Shown here one piece after another: positions 42,945 through 51,398 of a DNA stretch of 64,000 nt. The translations under genes and the position numbers were made by a program. The DNA comes from Nocardioides lacusdianchii (GTDB taxonomy: Bacteria; Actinomycetota; Actinomycetes; Propionibacteriales; Nocardioidaceae): NCBI RefSeq assembly GCF_020102855.1, contig NZ_JADHZD010000002.1, positions 124,001 to 188,000 of the forward strand. The letters run 5' to 3'. Numbering within the stretch: position 1 is the stretch's first letter; each line of letters begins with the position of its first letter. The notes under the pieces are model-generated. The model was not told the DNA's origin. It was given only the letters and a program-made list of their open reading frames with translations, and made no database searches.

Positions 42945-44141
42945 ATGCTCGACTCCTACGCGCGGGTGCTGAGACGCCCGGGTGCCCTCGCCTTCAGCAG
43001 CGCCGCACTCGTCGCGCGCCTGCCCATCTCCATGGTCGGGCTCGGCATCGTGCTGCTCGTCCAGGAGCGCACCGGCTCCTACGGGCTCGCCGGCACCGTT
43101 GCCGCTGTCTTCGTGCTGGCCGAGGCGGCCTTCGCCGTCCTGCACGGCCGGTGGGTCGACCACTTCGGCCAGTCGCGCGTCCTTCCCCTCGCGATCTCGA
43201 TCTTCGGTGTCGGGCTCGCGCTGATGATGCTGGCGGTCGAGCAGGACTGGGCACAGGCGTGGACCTACGTCTTCGCCGCTGTCGCGGGCGCCTCGCTGCC
43301 CCAGGTCGGCGCGAGCGTGCGGACCCGCTGGTCGCACCTGCTCGACGAGCCCGGGGAGAAGCAGACGGCCTTCGCGCTCGAGGCGGTGCTCGACGAGGTC
43401 GTCTTCGTGGTCGGTCCGGTGCTCGTCACGCTGCTGGCCACCGGCTACCACCCGGTCGCCGGGCTCACCTTCGCCCTCGTCAGCGGCGTGCTCGGCACCT
43501 TCGCCTTCGCCGCGCAGCGGCGCACCGAGCCCCCGGCCGGGCGCAGCTCGACGACCGGCGGGCCGAAGCCCCCGATGCCGTGGCGGCTGGTGCTGCCGCT
43601 GGCGCTGGTCTGCCTCACCCTCGGCGCGCTGTTCGGGGCCGCCGAGGTCACCACCGTCGCGTTCGCGGAGGAGCAGGGGCAGCGCGGGGCGGCCGGCTGG
43701 CTGCTGGCGGCGTGGTCGTTCGGGAGCCTGGTGGCCGGCCTCGTCACCGGGGCGATCGCGTGGCGCAGCGGCCCGGACGTACGCCTGCGCTGGGGCTCGG
43801 CGGCGATGGCGCTCGCCATGGCGCCCCTGATGTTCGTCTCCTCGATCCCCCTGATGGCTGTCGTGCTGCTCGTCGGCGGGCTCGCGATCGCCCCCACGAT
43901 GATCGGCGCGATGACGATGGTGGAGCAGGGCGTGCCCTCGGGTCGGCTGACCGAGGGCATGGCGATCCTGCACACCGGGATCGTCGCCGGCGTGGCCCCC
44001 GGCGCGAGCATCGCCGGCTTCGTGGTCGACCACAGCGGGGCGTCGGCGGCGTACGCCGTGGCACTCGCCGGCGGCGTGCTCGGCGCGCTGGCCGCGCAGA
44101 CGGCCCGGCCGTCGCGCGCATTGGCTACCGTTCGGCCATGA
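42945..44141 (+). CDS. MFS transporter
   Basis: 398 residues with about 12 membrane helices in two halves joined by a polar loop near residue 190-205 (RRTEPPAGRSSTTGG). The first half has LPISMVGLGIVLLVQERTGSYGLAG and a GRWVDHFGQSRV loop, equivalent to the MFS motif A. The family is the 'SetA/YcaD-like' permeases of actinobacteria; substrate unknown. It overlaps the lactone-oxidase gene by four bases. Confidence 0.85.
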   Translation: MLDSYARVLRRPGALAFSSAALVARLPISMVGLGIVLLVQERTGSYGLAGTVAAVFVLAEAAFAVLHGRWVDHFGQSRVLPLAISIFGVGLALMMLAVEQDWAQAWTYVFAAVAGASLPQVGASVRTRWSHLLDEPGEKQTAFALEAVLDEVVFVVGPVLVTLLATGYHPVAGLTFALVSGVLGTFAFAAQRRTEPPAGRSSTTGGPKPPMPWRLVLPLALVCLTLGALFGAAEVTTVAFAEEQGQRGAAGWLLAAWSFGSLVAGLVTGAIAWRSGPDVRLRWGSAAMALAMAPLMFVSSIPLMAVVLLVGGLAIAPTMIGAMTMVEQGVPSGRLTEGMAILHTGIVAGVAPGASIAGFVVDHSGASAAYAVALAGGVLGALAAQTARPSRALATVRP

Positions 44142-45448
44142 CGTCGACCCGCTGGCGCAACTGGTCCGGCCTCGAGGAGGCGGCCCCCAGCGAGGTCGCG
44201 ACGCCCGCGTCCGTCGAGGCCGTCGTCGGGGCCGTACGCCGCGCGCGTGAGGCCGGCACCACGGTCAAGATGGCCGGCACCGGTCACTCGTTCACCGCGA
44301 TCGCCGCCCCCGAGCACACGCTGCTGCGGCCCGACGGGATGCGCGGCGTCGTCGAGGTCGACCGCGAGGCGATGACCGTGACGGCCCGCGCCGGCACGCC
44401 GCTGAAGGACCTCAACCTCGCGCTCGAGCGGCTGGGCCTGTCGCTGCACAACATGGGCGACATCGCCGAGCAGACCCTGGCCGGGGCCACGTCGACGGGC
44501 ACCCACGGCACGGGTGGCACCGCGGCCGGGCTGTCCGCCCAGCTCGCCGGCCTCGAGCTGGTCACCGGCACCGGTGAGGTGCTGCGCGCCTCGGCCGAGG
44601 AGAACGTCGACGTCCTCGAGGTCGCCCGCGTCGGGCTCGGCGCGCTCGGCATCCTCACCAGCCTCACCTTCCACGTCGAGCCGCTCTTCGTGGTCGAGGC
44701 GCACGAGCAGCCGATGACCTGGGACGCCGCGCTCGCGTCGTACGACGAGATGGTGGCCGCGGCGCACCACGTCGACATGTACTGGTTCCCCCACACCGAC
44801 GCGATGGTGGTCAAGCAGAACGTCCGCACCGACCTCGACCCCGGCGAGCAGGACCCGCCGTCGCGCCTGGCGGCGTGGTGGGAGGACGAGCTGGTCTCCA
44901 ACACCGTCTTCGGCGCGCTGTGCCGCGTCGGCTCCCGGTCGCCGGGCCTGGTCCCGCGGATCAACCGCGTCGCCGGTCGCGCGCTCTCCGAGCGCCGCTA
45001 CAGCGACCTTGCGCACCGGGTCTTCGTCAGCCCGCGCCGGGTCCGCTTCCGCGAGATGGAGTACGCCGTCCCGCGCGAGGTGGGCCTCGACGTGCTGCGC
45101 GAGTGCCGCCGGGTGATCGAGGCCAGCGACTGGCGCGTCGCCTTCCCCGTCGAGGTCCGCACCGCACCGGCCGACGACGTGCCGCTGTCCACCTCCCACG
45201 GTCGCGACAGCCTCTACCTCGCCTTCCACGTGCCGGCCGACACCGACCACCGCGCCTACTTCGGTGGCCTCGAGCCGCTGCTGCGCGAGGCCGGCGGGCG
45301 ACCCCACTGGGGCAAGGTCCACACGTGCGCGGCCGCGGACCTCGCGCCGGCGTACGACCGGTTCGACGACTTCCTCGCGATGCGCGACCGGCTCGACCCG
45401 GACCGGGTCTTCGCCAACCCCTACCTCCGGCGCGTGCTGGGCGTCTGA
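44138..45448 (+). CDS. FAD-linked sugar-1,4-lactone oxidase
   Basis: 436 residues. An FAD-binding PCMH domain (about 10-180) contains TVKMAGTGHSFTAIAAPEHTLL and GLSLHNMGDIAEQTLAGATSTGTHGTG; a C-terminal ALO-type domain ends DRLDPDRVFANPYLRRVLG. This is the D-arabinono-/L-gulono-1,4-lactone oxidase group, which oxidises aldonolactones and passes electrons to oxygen or another acceptor. The histidine that carries covalent flavin in some members is in the GHS motif. Coupled to the MFS gene through ATGA. Confidence 0.88.
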   Translation: MTSTRWRNWSGLEEAAPSEVATPASVEAVVGAVRRAREAGTTVKMAGTGHSFTAIAAPEHTLLRPDGMRGVVEVDREAMTVTARAGTPLKDLNLALERLGLSLHNMGDIAEQTLAGATSTGTHGTGGTAAGLSAQLAGLELVTGTGEVLRASAEENVDVLEVARVGLGALGILTSLTFHVEPLFVVEAHEQPMTWDAALASYDEMVAAAHHVDMYWFPHTDAMVVKQNVRTDLDPGEQDPPSRLAAWWEDELVSNTVFGALCRVGSRSPGLVPRINRVAGRALSERRYSDLAHRVFVSPRRVRFREMEYAVPREVGLDVLRECRRVIEASDWRVAFPVEVRTAPADDVPLSTSHGRDSLYLAFHVPADTDHRAYFGGLEPLLREAGGRPHWGKVHTCAAADLAPAYDRFDDFLAMRDRLDPDRVFANPYLRRVLGV

Positions 45449-45469
45449 GCCGCCGGGGCGCCTCAGACG
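45442..45469. terminator. Bidirectional hairpin containing both stop codons
   Basis: CGTCTGAG (45442-45449) is inverted as CTCAGACG (45462-45469). The arms hold the TGA of the lactone oxidase on one strand and that of the TRIC gene on the other. Confidence 0.6.
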
Positions 45470-46098
45470 TTCGCCGGGCCCTTGGGCAGCGGGGCGCGCC
45501 AGCCGCGCACGAGCGCCAGCAGGCGCCAGCCGAGGCAGGTCGTGAACCCTGCCGCGGCGACCACGAGCAGCGGCAGGTCCGTGCGGTCGAGCAGCACCGC
45601 GACGCACGCCCCGGCGAGGGCGGGCGTGGCGTATAGGACGCCCTCGAAGATCACCGGCACGCTCCCCGAGAGCACGTCGCGGATCATGCCGCCGCCGATG
45701 CCGGTGAGCATGCCCATCAGCGCGGCGGGCAGGGGGTCGAGGCCGTAGTCGACCGCCTTGAGGGCGCCGGTGACGCAGAAGAGCGCGAGCCCGAAGGCGT
45801 CGAAGAGGGTGACGACCCTCTCGAGCCGGCCCACCGTGGGGTGGAAGACGAAGGTCAGCAGACCGGCGGCGACCGGCACCAGGAGGTAGCGCCAGTCGGC
45901 CAGCGCGGCGGGCGGCGTCGCACCGATCAGGACGTCGCGGATGAAGCCACCGCCGAGCCCGGTGACGCCGCCGAGGACGATCACGGCGAAGAGGTCGAGG
46001 TTCTTGCGGACCGCCACGAGCGCCCCCGCCACCGCGAAGGCGAAGATGCCGACGAGGTCGAGGACGACGAGCGTCGCGGCGAACTCGGTCTCGGGCAC
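45463..46098 (-). CDS. TRIC-type trimeric cation channel (UPF0126)
   Basis: 211 residues with seven membrane helices and two UPF0126 repeats: VVLDLVGIFAFAVAGALVAVRKNLDLFAV..GGGFIRDVLIG, and FDAFGLALFCVTGALKAVDYG..GGGMIRDVLSG. The GGGxIRD loops are the hallmark of prokaryotic TRIC channels, which conduct monovalent cations such as potassium. The GTG at 46098 has TAGCCT six bases upstream. Adds a possible second potassium pathway to the window. Confidence 0.88.
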   Translation of the reverse strand: MPETEFAATLVVLDLVGIFAFAVAGALVAVRKNLDLFAVIVLGGVTGLGGGFIRDVLIGATPPAALADWRYLLVPVAAGLLTFVFHPTVGRLERVVTLFDAFGLALFCVTGALKAVDYGLDPLPAALMGMLTGIGGGMIRDVLSGSVPVIFEGVLYATPALAGACVAVLLDRTDLPLLVVAAAGFTTCLGWRLLALVRGWRAPLPKGPANV

Positions 46099-46104
46099 GC
46101 CCGA

Positions 46105-46110
46105 AGGCTA
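46105..46110 (-). promoter_or_regulatory. -10 hexamer of the TRIC gene (leaderless layout)
   Basis: TAGCCT on the minus strand, six bases before the GTG at 46098. Confidence 0.5.
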
Positions 46111-46285
46111 GATCGCCCCGGCGCCCGCCCGCCAACCGGCCGCGAGGGATGGACGACGCCCACCCCTTGCCGACCCCGTCCCGGCGCGCCGCAGGCGCAA
46201 CCCGACCCCGGCCCCGCGCTGGCGTAGGCTCGGTGCGATCGGATGCCCCGCATCGATGACCACCTCAGGCAGGAGCCCGCCGTCC

Positions 46286-47281
46286 ATGGCCAAGCTGACG
46301 TTCACCGGACGCAGCAAGGACGGCAAGCGCCTGCTGCTGGTGGACGAGTCGGGCCAGGAGCACACCCTGGCCATCGACGCCCGGCTCCGCCGCGCCTTCA
46401 CCGGCGCACCCGAAAGCAACGGCCAGTTGGAGATCCCGATGGAATCAACCCTCCGTCCCCGCGACATCCAGACGCGCATCCGTGCGGGTGAGTCGCCCGA
46501 GGCGGTCGCGCACGCCGCCGGCACGTCGGTCGAGAAGATCATGCCGTTCGCGGCGCCCGTGATGGCCGAGCGCGCCCATGTCGCCGAGCGTGCCCAGCTC
46601 GCCTCCGTACGCCGTCGCGCCACCGAGTCCGGGGCCCGGACCCTCGGCGAGGCGGTCGCTGCGCAGCTGCGGGCGCACAACGCCGACCCGGGAAGCGTCG
46701 AGTGGGACGCCTTCCGCCGTGAGGACGGCCGCTGGACCCTGACCGGCCTCTACGAGGTCGCGGGCCGCACCGGTGCCGCGACCTTCTCGCACGACCCGCG
46801 TGGCAACTTCGTGACCGTCGACGACGAGGACGCGCGCTGGCTGGTCGGTGACGCCGCCCCGGCGGCGCCCGCCGAGCCGGCCTCCGACGACCTCGCCCTC
46901 GCCCGCCAGCGCCGCCTCAGCGCGGTCGACGGCGACGTCCCGCTCGGCGAGGACGCCATCGAGATGGTGGCCGACGGCGCCGTGGCCGACGAGGTGGTCG
47001 ACGAGGACTCCCCCAACGAGACCACCATGGAGATGTCCGGCACCGCACTCGGCTCCGAGCAGTCGATCGAGGCCTACCTCGAGGGCACCGACGGCACGGT
47101 GTCCGACGACGCTGCCTCCGATCGCTCGGCCGAGCCCGCGACCGCGCCCGAGCCCGAGACCGAACCCGAGCAGCCTGCCGCGCAGGCACCCGTCGAACCG
47201 GCGGCCAAGCCCAAGAAGCGCGGTCGCGCATCCGTCCCGAGCTGGGACGAGATCATGTTCGGTGGCGGCAAGGGCGACTGA
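46286..47281 (+). CDS. sepH: Septation protein SepH
   Basis: 331 residues. The N-terminal DUF3071/SepH domain has KLTFTGRSKDGKRLLLVDESGQEHTL, STLRPRDIQTRIRAGESPEAVAHAAGTSVEKIMPF with a helix-turn-helix, and VMAERAHVAERAQ. The C-terminal 150 residues are acidic and proline/alanine-rich, ending in a basic KPKKRGRASVPSWDEIMFG. In Streptomyces and M. smegmatis SepH binds FtsZ and stabilises its filaments during division. AGGCAGGAG lies ahead of the ATG at 46286; the open frame starting at 46256 lacks support. Confidence 0.9.
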   Translation: MAKLTFTGRSKDGKRLLLVDESGQEHTLAIDARLRRAFTGAPESNGQLEIPMESTLRPRDIQTRIRAGESPEAVAHAAGTSVEKIMPFAAPVMAERAHVAERAQLASVRRRATESGARTLGEAVAAQLRAHNADPGSVEWDAFRREDGRWTLTGLYEVAGRTGAATFSHDPRGNFVTVDDEDARWLVGDAAPAAPAEPASDDLALARQRRLSAVDGDVPLGEDAIEMVADGAVADEVVDEDSPNETTMEMSGTALGSEQSIEAYLEGTDGTVSDDAASDRSAEPATAPEPETEPEQPAAQAPVEPAAKPKKRGRASVPSWDEIMFGGGKGD

Positions 47282-47282
47282 G

Positions 47283-48116
47283 GTGCGGCTGGTCCACCTC
47301 AACGTCCATCCCCTGAAGTCCGGAGCGATCCGTCCGGTCGACTCCGCCGACGTGCTGGCCCGCGGCCTGGTCGACGACCGCTCGTGGATGCTCGTCGGGC
47401 CCGACAGCCGGGTGGTCTCCGCGCGAGAGGTGCCTGCGCTGTTCCGCATCGTGGCCGACACCCCGGCGACCGACCCGACGGTGTCGTCGGCGCTGCGGCT
47501 GCGCGCGGCCGGTCACCCGGACCTGGACGTCGACCCGCCCACGGGGGCCGAGGTGCCGGTGCACCTGTTCTCCCTCGACCTCGCCGCGAGGCCCGCCGGG
47601 CCGGAGGCCGATGCGTGGCTGCGAGACGCCCTCGGGACAGACGTACGCCTCGTGTGGTGCCACGACCCGGCGCGCCGCCGCCTGCAGCCCGGCTTCTCCT
47701 CCCCCGGCGACCACACGTCCTTCGCCGACTCGTTCCCGGTGACCGTCGCGTCGCTCGCCTCGCTGCGCCGGCTCGACGACTGGATCGTCGAGCGTGCTCT
47801 CGAGGTGGGCGAGGAGCCTCCGGAGCCGCTGCCGGTCGAGCGGTTCCGCGCCAACCTGGTCGTCGACGGCGACGAGCCGTTCGCGGAGGACCACTGGGGC
47901 GAGGTCCGCGTGGGCGATGTCCGCTTCCGTGTCGCCAAGCCCGTCGGCCGCTGCGTGATGGCCACCCTGGACCCAGCCACGCTCCGCACGGCGAAGGAGC
48001 CGACCCGCGCGCTGGCGCGTCACCGCCTCGTCGACAACAAGACGCTGTTCGCCACCCACCTGGTCCCGCTCGACGAGGGCAGGATCCGGGTCGGCGACGA
48101 GGTCACCGCACGCTGA
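47283..48116 (+). CDS. MOSC-domain protein (YcbX/mARC-like)
   Basis: 277 residues. An N-terminal MOSC beta-barrel (about 1-115, VHLNVHPLKSGAIRPVDSADVLARGLVDDRSWMLVG) is followed by a MOSC domain with DSFPVTVASLASLRRL, VERFRANLVVDGDEPFAEDHWGEVRVGDV and the molybdenum-binding cysteine in KPVGRCVMATLDP. The layout is that of YcbX and mARC, which reduce N-hydroxylated compounds with a molybdenum cofactor. The GTG is two bases after the sepH stop, so it is in the sepH operon. Confidence 0.87.
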   Translation: MRLVHLNVHPLKSGAIRPVDSADVLARGLVDDRSWMLVGPDSRVVSAREVPALFRIVADTPATDPTVSSALRLRAAGHPDLDVDPPTGAEVPVHLFSLDLAARPAGPEADAWLRDALGTDVRLVWCHDPARRRLQPGFSSPGDHTSFADSFPVTVASLASLRRLDDWIVERALEVGEEPPEPLPVERFRANLVVDGDEPFAEDHWGEVRVGDVRFRVAKPVGRCVMATLDPATLRTAKEPTRALARHRLVDNKTLFATHLVPLDEGRIRVGDEVTAR

Positions 48117-48941
48117 TCAGCGACCCGTCGCCACCGGGCGCGCGGGGTCGGTGATCCACCCGCTCCAGCTCCCGGGGTAGAGCGCGGCACGGATGCCGGC
48201 GACCTCCATCGCCAGCACGTCGTGCGCCGCCGTCACCCCCGACCCGCAGTAGGCGGCGACCGTCGCGGCCTGGGTGGCGCCCACCCGGGCGTACACCTCA
48301 CGCAGCTCCTCGGGCGAGCGGAACCGGCCGCGGGCGTCCAGGTTGTCGGTCGTCGGCACGTTGACCGCACCCGGGATGTGCCCGGCGACCGGGTCGACGG
48401 GCTCGGTCTCACCCACGAACCGCTCCGGTGCGCGGGCGTCGACGAGCACGTCGACGTCGCGCACGTCGTCGGCACCGACGACCGGCATCCGTCCGGGGGA
48501 GATCGCGGTGAAGTCGCCCGGCTCCACCAGAGCCACACCGTGCTCGACGGGGTGGCCGCCCTCGCGCCAGGTGGTCCAGCCGCCGTCGAGGACGCGTACG
48601 TCGTCGTGGCCGTGGTGGCGCAGCAGCCACCAGGCCCGTGCCGCGGCCCGCCCCTCCCAGTCGTCGAGGACCACCACCGGTCGACCGTGGCGCACGCCCG
48701 CGCGCCGCATCGCGGCCTCGAAGGTGCCGACGTCCGGCAGCGGGTGTCGGCCCCCGGCACCCGGTGGGGCGGCCAGGTCGGCGTCGAGGTCGACGTACGC
48801 CGCTCCCGGGACGTGGCCGGCCTCGTGCAGGCCACGCCCCGGTGGGCCGCCCATCGCGTAGCGCACGTCGAGCACGGTGACGTCGTCCAGCGTCGCCGCC
48901 AGCTCCTCGGGACTGATGAGCGGGCCGAAGTCGTGGTCCAT
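48117..48941 (-). CDS. Two-domain sulfurtransferase (rhodanese)
   Basis: 274 residues with two rhodanese domains. In the first (about 1-130) the active loop reads VVVLDDWEGRAAARAWW and lacks cysteine, as is normal for the silent domain. The second (about 150-270) has the active cysteine in AAYCGSGVTA. It transfers sulfur from thiosulfate or 3-mercaptopyruvate to acceptors; CGSGVT favours the mercaptopyruvate type. TACCGT lies seven bases before the ATG. The stop directly abuts that of the convergent MOSC gene. Confidence 0.9.
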   Translation of the reverse strand: MDHDFGPLISPEELAATLDDVTVLDVRYAMGGPPGRGLHEAGHVPGAAYVDLDADLAAPPGAGGRHPLPDVGTFEAAMRRAGVRHGRPVVVLDDWEGRAAARAWWLLRHHGHDDVRVLDGGWTTWREGGHPVEHGVALVEPGDFTAISPGRMPVVGADDVRDVDVLVDARAPERFVGETEPVDPVAGHIPGAVNVPTTDNLDARGRFRSPEELREVYARVGATQAATVAAYCGSGVTAAHDVLAMEVAGIRAALYPGSWSGWITDPARPVATGR

Positions 48942-48995
48942 GCCCGGCACGGTAGCCGCCGGTCGGCGCCCGGGCTGTGACAAGATCGGCCGGTC

Positions 48996-49649
48996 ATGGC
49001 TGAACTGCACTTCTTCACGGGCACGATGGACTCCGGCAAGTCGACGCTGGCGCTCCAGACCAACCACAACCACGCCGCCCGAGGACGCGTCGGCCGCATC
49101 TTCACCACCCACGACCGCTCCGGCGCGGCGGTCGTCTCGAGTCGCCTGGGCCTGACCCACGACGCGCTCGAGGTCGGCACCGACTTCGACTTCTGGGCCT
49201 ACGTCGTCACCACGCTCACCCGCGGCGGTCGCATCGACTACCTCATCTGCGACGAGGCCCAGTTCTACTCCGCCGACCAGATCGACCAGCTCGCCAAGGT
49301 CGTCGACGAGCTCCAGATCGACGTGTTCGCCTTCGGCATCCTCACCGACTTCCGCAGCGTCCTCTTCCCCGGCAGCGCCCGGCTCGTCGAGCTCGCGGAC
49401 CGGATGAACGTGCTCCAGGTCGAGGCACTGTGCTGGTGCGGCAAGCGCGCCACCCACAACGCGCGCACCGAGAACGGTGCGATGGTCACCGACGGCGAGG
49501 TGATCGTCGTTGGCGACGTCGAGCAGGCCGACGAGCCGCCCGCGGACGTGGCCTACGAGGTCCTGTGCCGCCAGCACCACCGCCGCCGGCTCACTGCCGC
49601 GCGGGCCAAGGCCGTCAGCCTGGCGCCGGAGCCGCTGCCCTTCGGCTGA
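48996..49649 (+). CDS. tdk: Thymidine kinase
   Basis: 217 residues; phosphorylates thymidine (and deoxyuridine) for salvage. The P-loop is FFTGTMDSGKSTLALQ (Walker A about 8-15), the Walker B/active region YLICDEAQFYSADQIDQL, and the lasso/zinc part has ALCWCGKRATHNAR and VLCRQHH. The zinc ligands are therefore arranged C-x-C and C-x2-H-H rather than the classical two CxxC pairs, a form I have seen in other actinobacteria. Complements dut in the same window. CAAGAT nine bases before the ATG could be a -10. Confidence 0.93.
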   Translation: MAELHFFTGTMDSGKSTLALQTNHNHAARGRVGRIFTTHDRSGAAVVSSRLGLTHDALEVGTDFDFWAYVVTTLTRGGRIDYLICDEAQFYSADQIDQLAKVVDELQIDVFAFGILTDFRSVLFPGSARLVELADRMNVLQVEALCWCGKRATHNARTENGAMVTDGEVIVVGDVEQADEPPADVAYEVLCRQHHRRRLTAARAKAVSLAPEPLPFG

Positions 49650-49658
49650 GGTCGGTCC

Positions 49659-50780
49659 TCAGCCCACGAGGATGGGGATCAGCATCTCGGTCGAGGTGAG
49701 CGATCCGTGGAGCCCGACGAGGGTGTCCTCGTAGGCGAAGTCGCGGGTCGAGACGATCGCGGTGTCGTCGTGGCAGGCGACCATCACGTCGCCGAGCCGG
49801 GGCAGCACCCGCGCGTCGACGGCCCCGAACCACCCGCGGGCGACCGCGTCCTCGCGGGCCAGGACCGTCGCCCGGTCCCCCAGCACCTCGCGCCACGTGG
49901 CGAGGACGTCGTCGACGGCGCGCCCGGAGCAGTAGAGGTGGCGGAAGCGGGCCTCGCCGCCGAGCAGCCACACCCCGTCGCGCATCCCGTCGACGGCGTC
50001 GACGTCCACGCGCGCCCCGCGCGGGCTGTCGACCATGCCGTGGTCGGCCACCACCAGCAGCCGGGTCGCGGCGGGCAGCGCCTCGCGCAGCTGCTCGGCC
50101 TCGGCGTCGACCATGGCGAGCTGCTGGAGCCACTGCGTGGAGGCCACGCCGAACTTGTGGCCCGTCCAGTCGAGGTCGGAGTCGTAGACGTAGGTCAGCG
50201 ACGGCTGGTGGGCCGACGCGCTGACGGTCGCGGCGATCCGCTCACCGACACGGTCCGCGCCGACGTACGCCGCACCGCGCTGCGAGGCCACGGTGAGCCC
50301 GGAGCCGTCGAAGTCGCGCTTGTTGACCGACGTGACGTGCACCCCGGCCTCCGCCAGCCGTCCGAAGGCGGTCGGGTGCGGCTGCCACTCGACCGGGTCG
50401 ATGGCCTTGTCCCACCCGAGGTGGTTGAGCAGGCGGTCTGTGCCGGGGATGCGGGCGGTGAAGCCCACCAGCCCGTGGGCGCCGGGGACCAGGCCGGTGC
50501 CGAGCGAGGTGAGCGAGGTCGCGGTCGTCGACGGGACCCCGGCGGTGCCGGTCGAGCCGCCCTCGAGGAGGGAGGAGAGGTACGGCGCCGCGTGGGCGTG
50601 GCGGGCGAGGAGCTCGGCGCCCATGCCGTCGACGAGGAACACGACGTACGACGGCGCGGGCGGCAGCTCGAGGCCGACCGGGTGTCCGTCCAGGGGTGTG
50701 CCGAGCGCGCGCGCCACGGACGGCACCACGTCGGCGAGCGAGCGGTCGCCGTACGCCGGCGGGGTGAAGGCGCCCGTCAC
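49659..50780 (-). CDS. Nucleotide pyrophosphatase/phosphodiesterase-like (alkaline phosphatase superfamily)
   Basis: 373 residues. Metal ligands and nucleophile are in VVFLVDGMGAELLA (Asp), GVPSTTATSLTSLGTG (Thr nucleophile), YVYDSDLDWTGHKFGV (Asp/His), VVADHGMVD (Asp-His) and GLHGSLT (His). This is the NPP-like branch of the alkaline phosphatase superfamily. Substrate unknown; no signal peptide is evident. GTG start at 50780. It lies 10 bases downstream of the DUF5998 gene, the two forming an operon. Confidence 0.88.
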   Translation of the reverse strand: MTGAFTPPAYGDRSLADVVPSVARALGTPLDGHPVGLELPPAPSYVVFLVDGMGAELLARHAHAAPYLSSLLEGGSTGTAGVPSTTATSLTSLGTGLVPGAHGLVGFTARIPGTDRLLNHLGWDKAIDPVEWQPHPTAFGRLAEAGVHVTSVNKRDFDGSGLTVASQRGAAYVGADRVGERIAATVSASAHQPSLTYVYDSDLDWTGHKFGVASTQWLQQLAMVDAEAEQLREALPAATRLLVVADHGMVDSPRGARVDVDAVDGMRDGVWLLGGEARFRHLYCSGRAVDDVLATWREVLGDRATVLAREDAVARGWFGAVDARVLPRLGDVMVACHDDTAIVSTRDFAYEDTLVGLHGSLTSTEMLIPILVG

Positions 50781-50790
50781 CGGGGAGCGT

Positions 50791-51372
50791 TCATCCGCGC
50801 GTGCGCGCGGACAGCGCGTCGGAGAAGGCCAGCAGCCCGGCCACGGCGTCCGAGCCCTCGGCAGCCGCGGAGACCCGCAGGGTGTAGTCGTCGCCGGCCA
50901 GGGTGCCGGTGTAGCCGTGGTCGGCGTCGCACTCGGGGTCCGAGCACGCGGCGGGCTCGAGGTCGAGTCGACCCACGCCGCCCCACCCGATGGTCAGCAC
51001 GGCCTCGGCCGGCGGCGCGACGCCCTTCGTCGGGTTGGCCACCATCCGGGTCACGACGACGGTGCGGATCGACGTCAGCGTGACCGCCTCGGTCGTGGTC
51101 GAGGTGTAGGGCTCGGGCAGCAGGTCGTCGCCAGGGTGCTCGTCGGTGTGGGCGATCACCAGCCGGGTCGGGGTCAGCAGCAGCGCTGTGAGGTGGCGGC
51201 GCACCTCTTCGTGGTCGAAGGTCGTCTCGTGGTGGACGAAGTAGGACACGACCTCCTCACCGCCTGCGGCCGAGAAGACGCCGTCGGCGACGACCTCGGG
51301 GTAGTAGCCGGTGCGGTGGATCTCCTTGCGGAGGTCCTGGGAGACGTCCGCGTCACGGGTGGAGCGAGGCAT
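50791..51372 (-). CDS. DUF5998 protein
   Basis: 193 residues. Recognisable DUF5998 features: DLRKEIHRTGYYPEVVADGV, SYFVHHETTFDHEEVRRHLTALLLTPTRLVIAHTDEH, VVTRMVANPT and CSDPECDADHGYTGTL, with a C-x4-C that might bind metal. A soluble actinobacterial family of unknown function. The only upstream signal is CAGACT six bases before the ATG. Confidence 0.8.
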   Translation of the reverse strand: MPRSTRDADVSQDLRKEIHRTGYYPEVVADGVFSAAGGEEVVSYFVHHETTFDHEEVRRHLTALLLTPTRLVIAHTDEHPGDDLLPEPYTSTTTEAVTLTSIRTVVVTRMVANPTKGVAPPAEAVLTIGWGGVGRLDLEPAACSDPECDADHGYTGTLAGDDYTLRVSAAAEGSDAVAGLLAFSDALSARTRG

Positions 51373-51398
51373 GGTGGCAGTCTGTCACGCAACCGGGC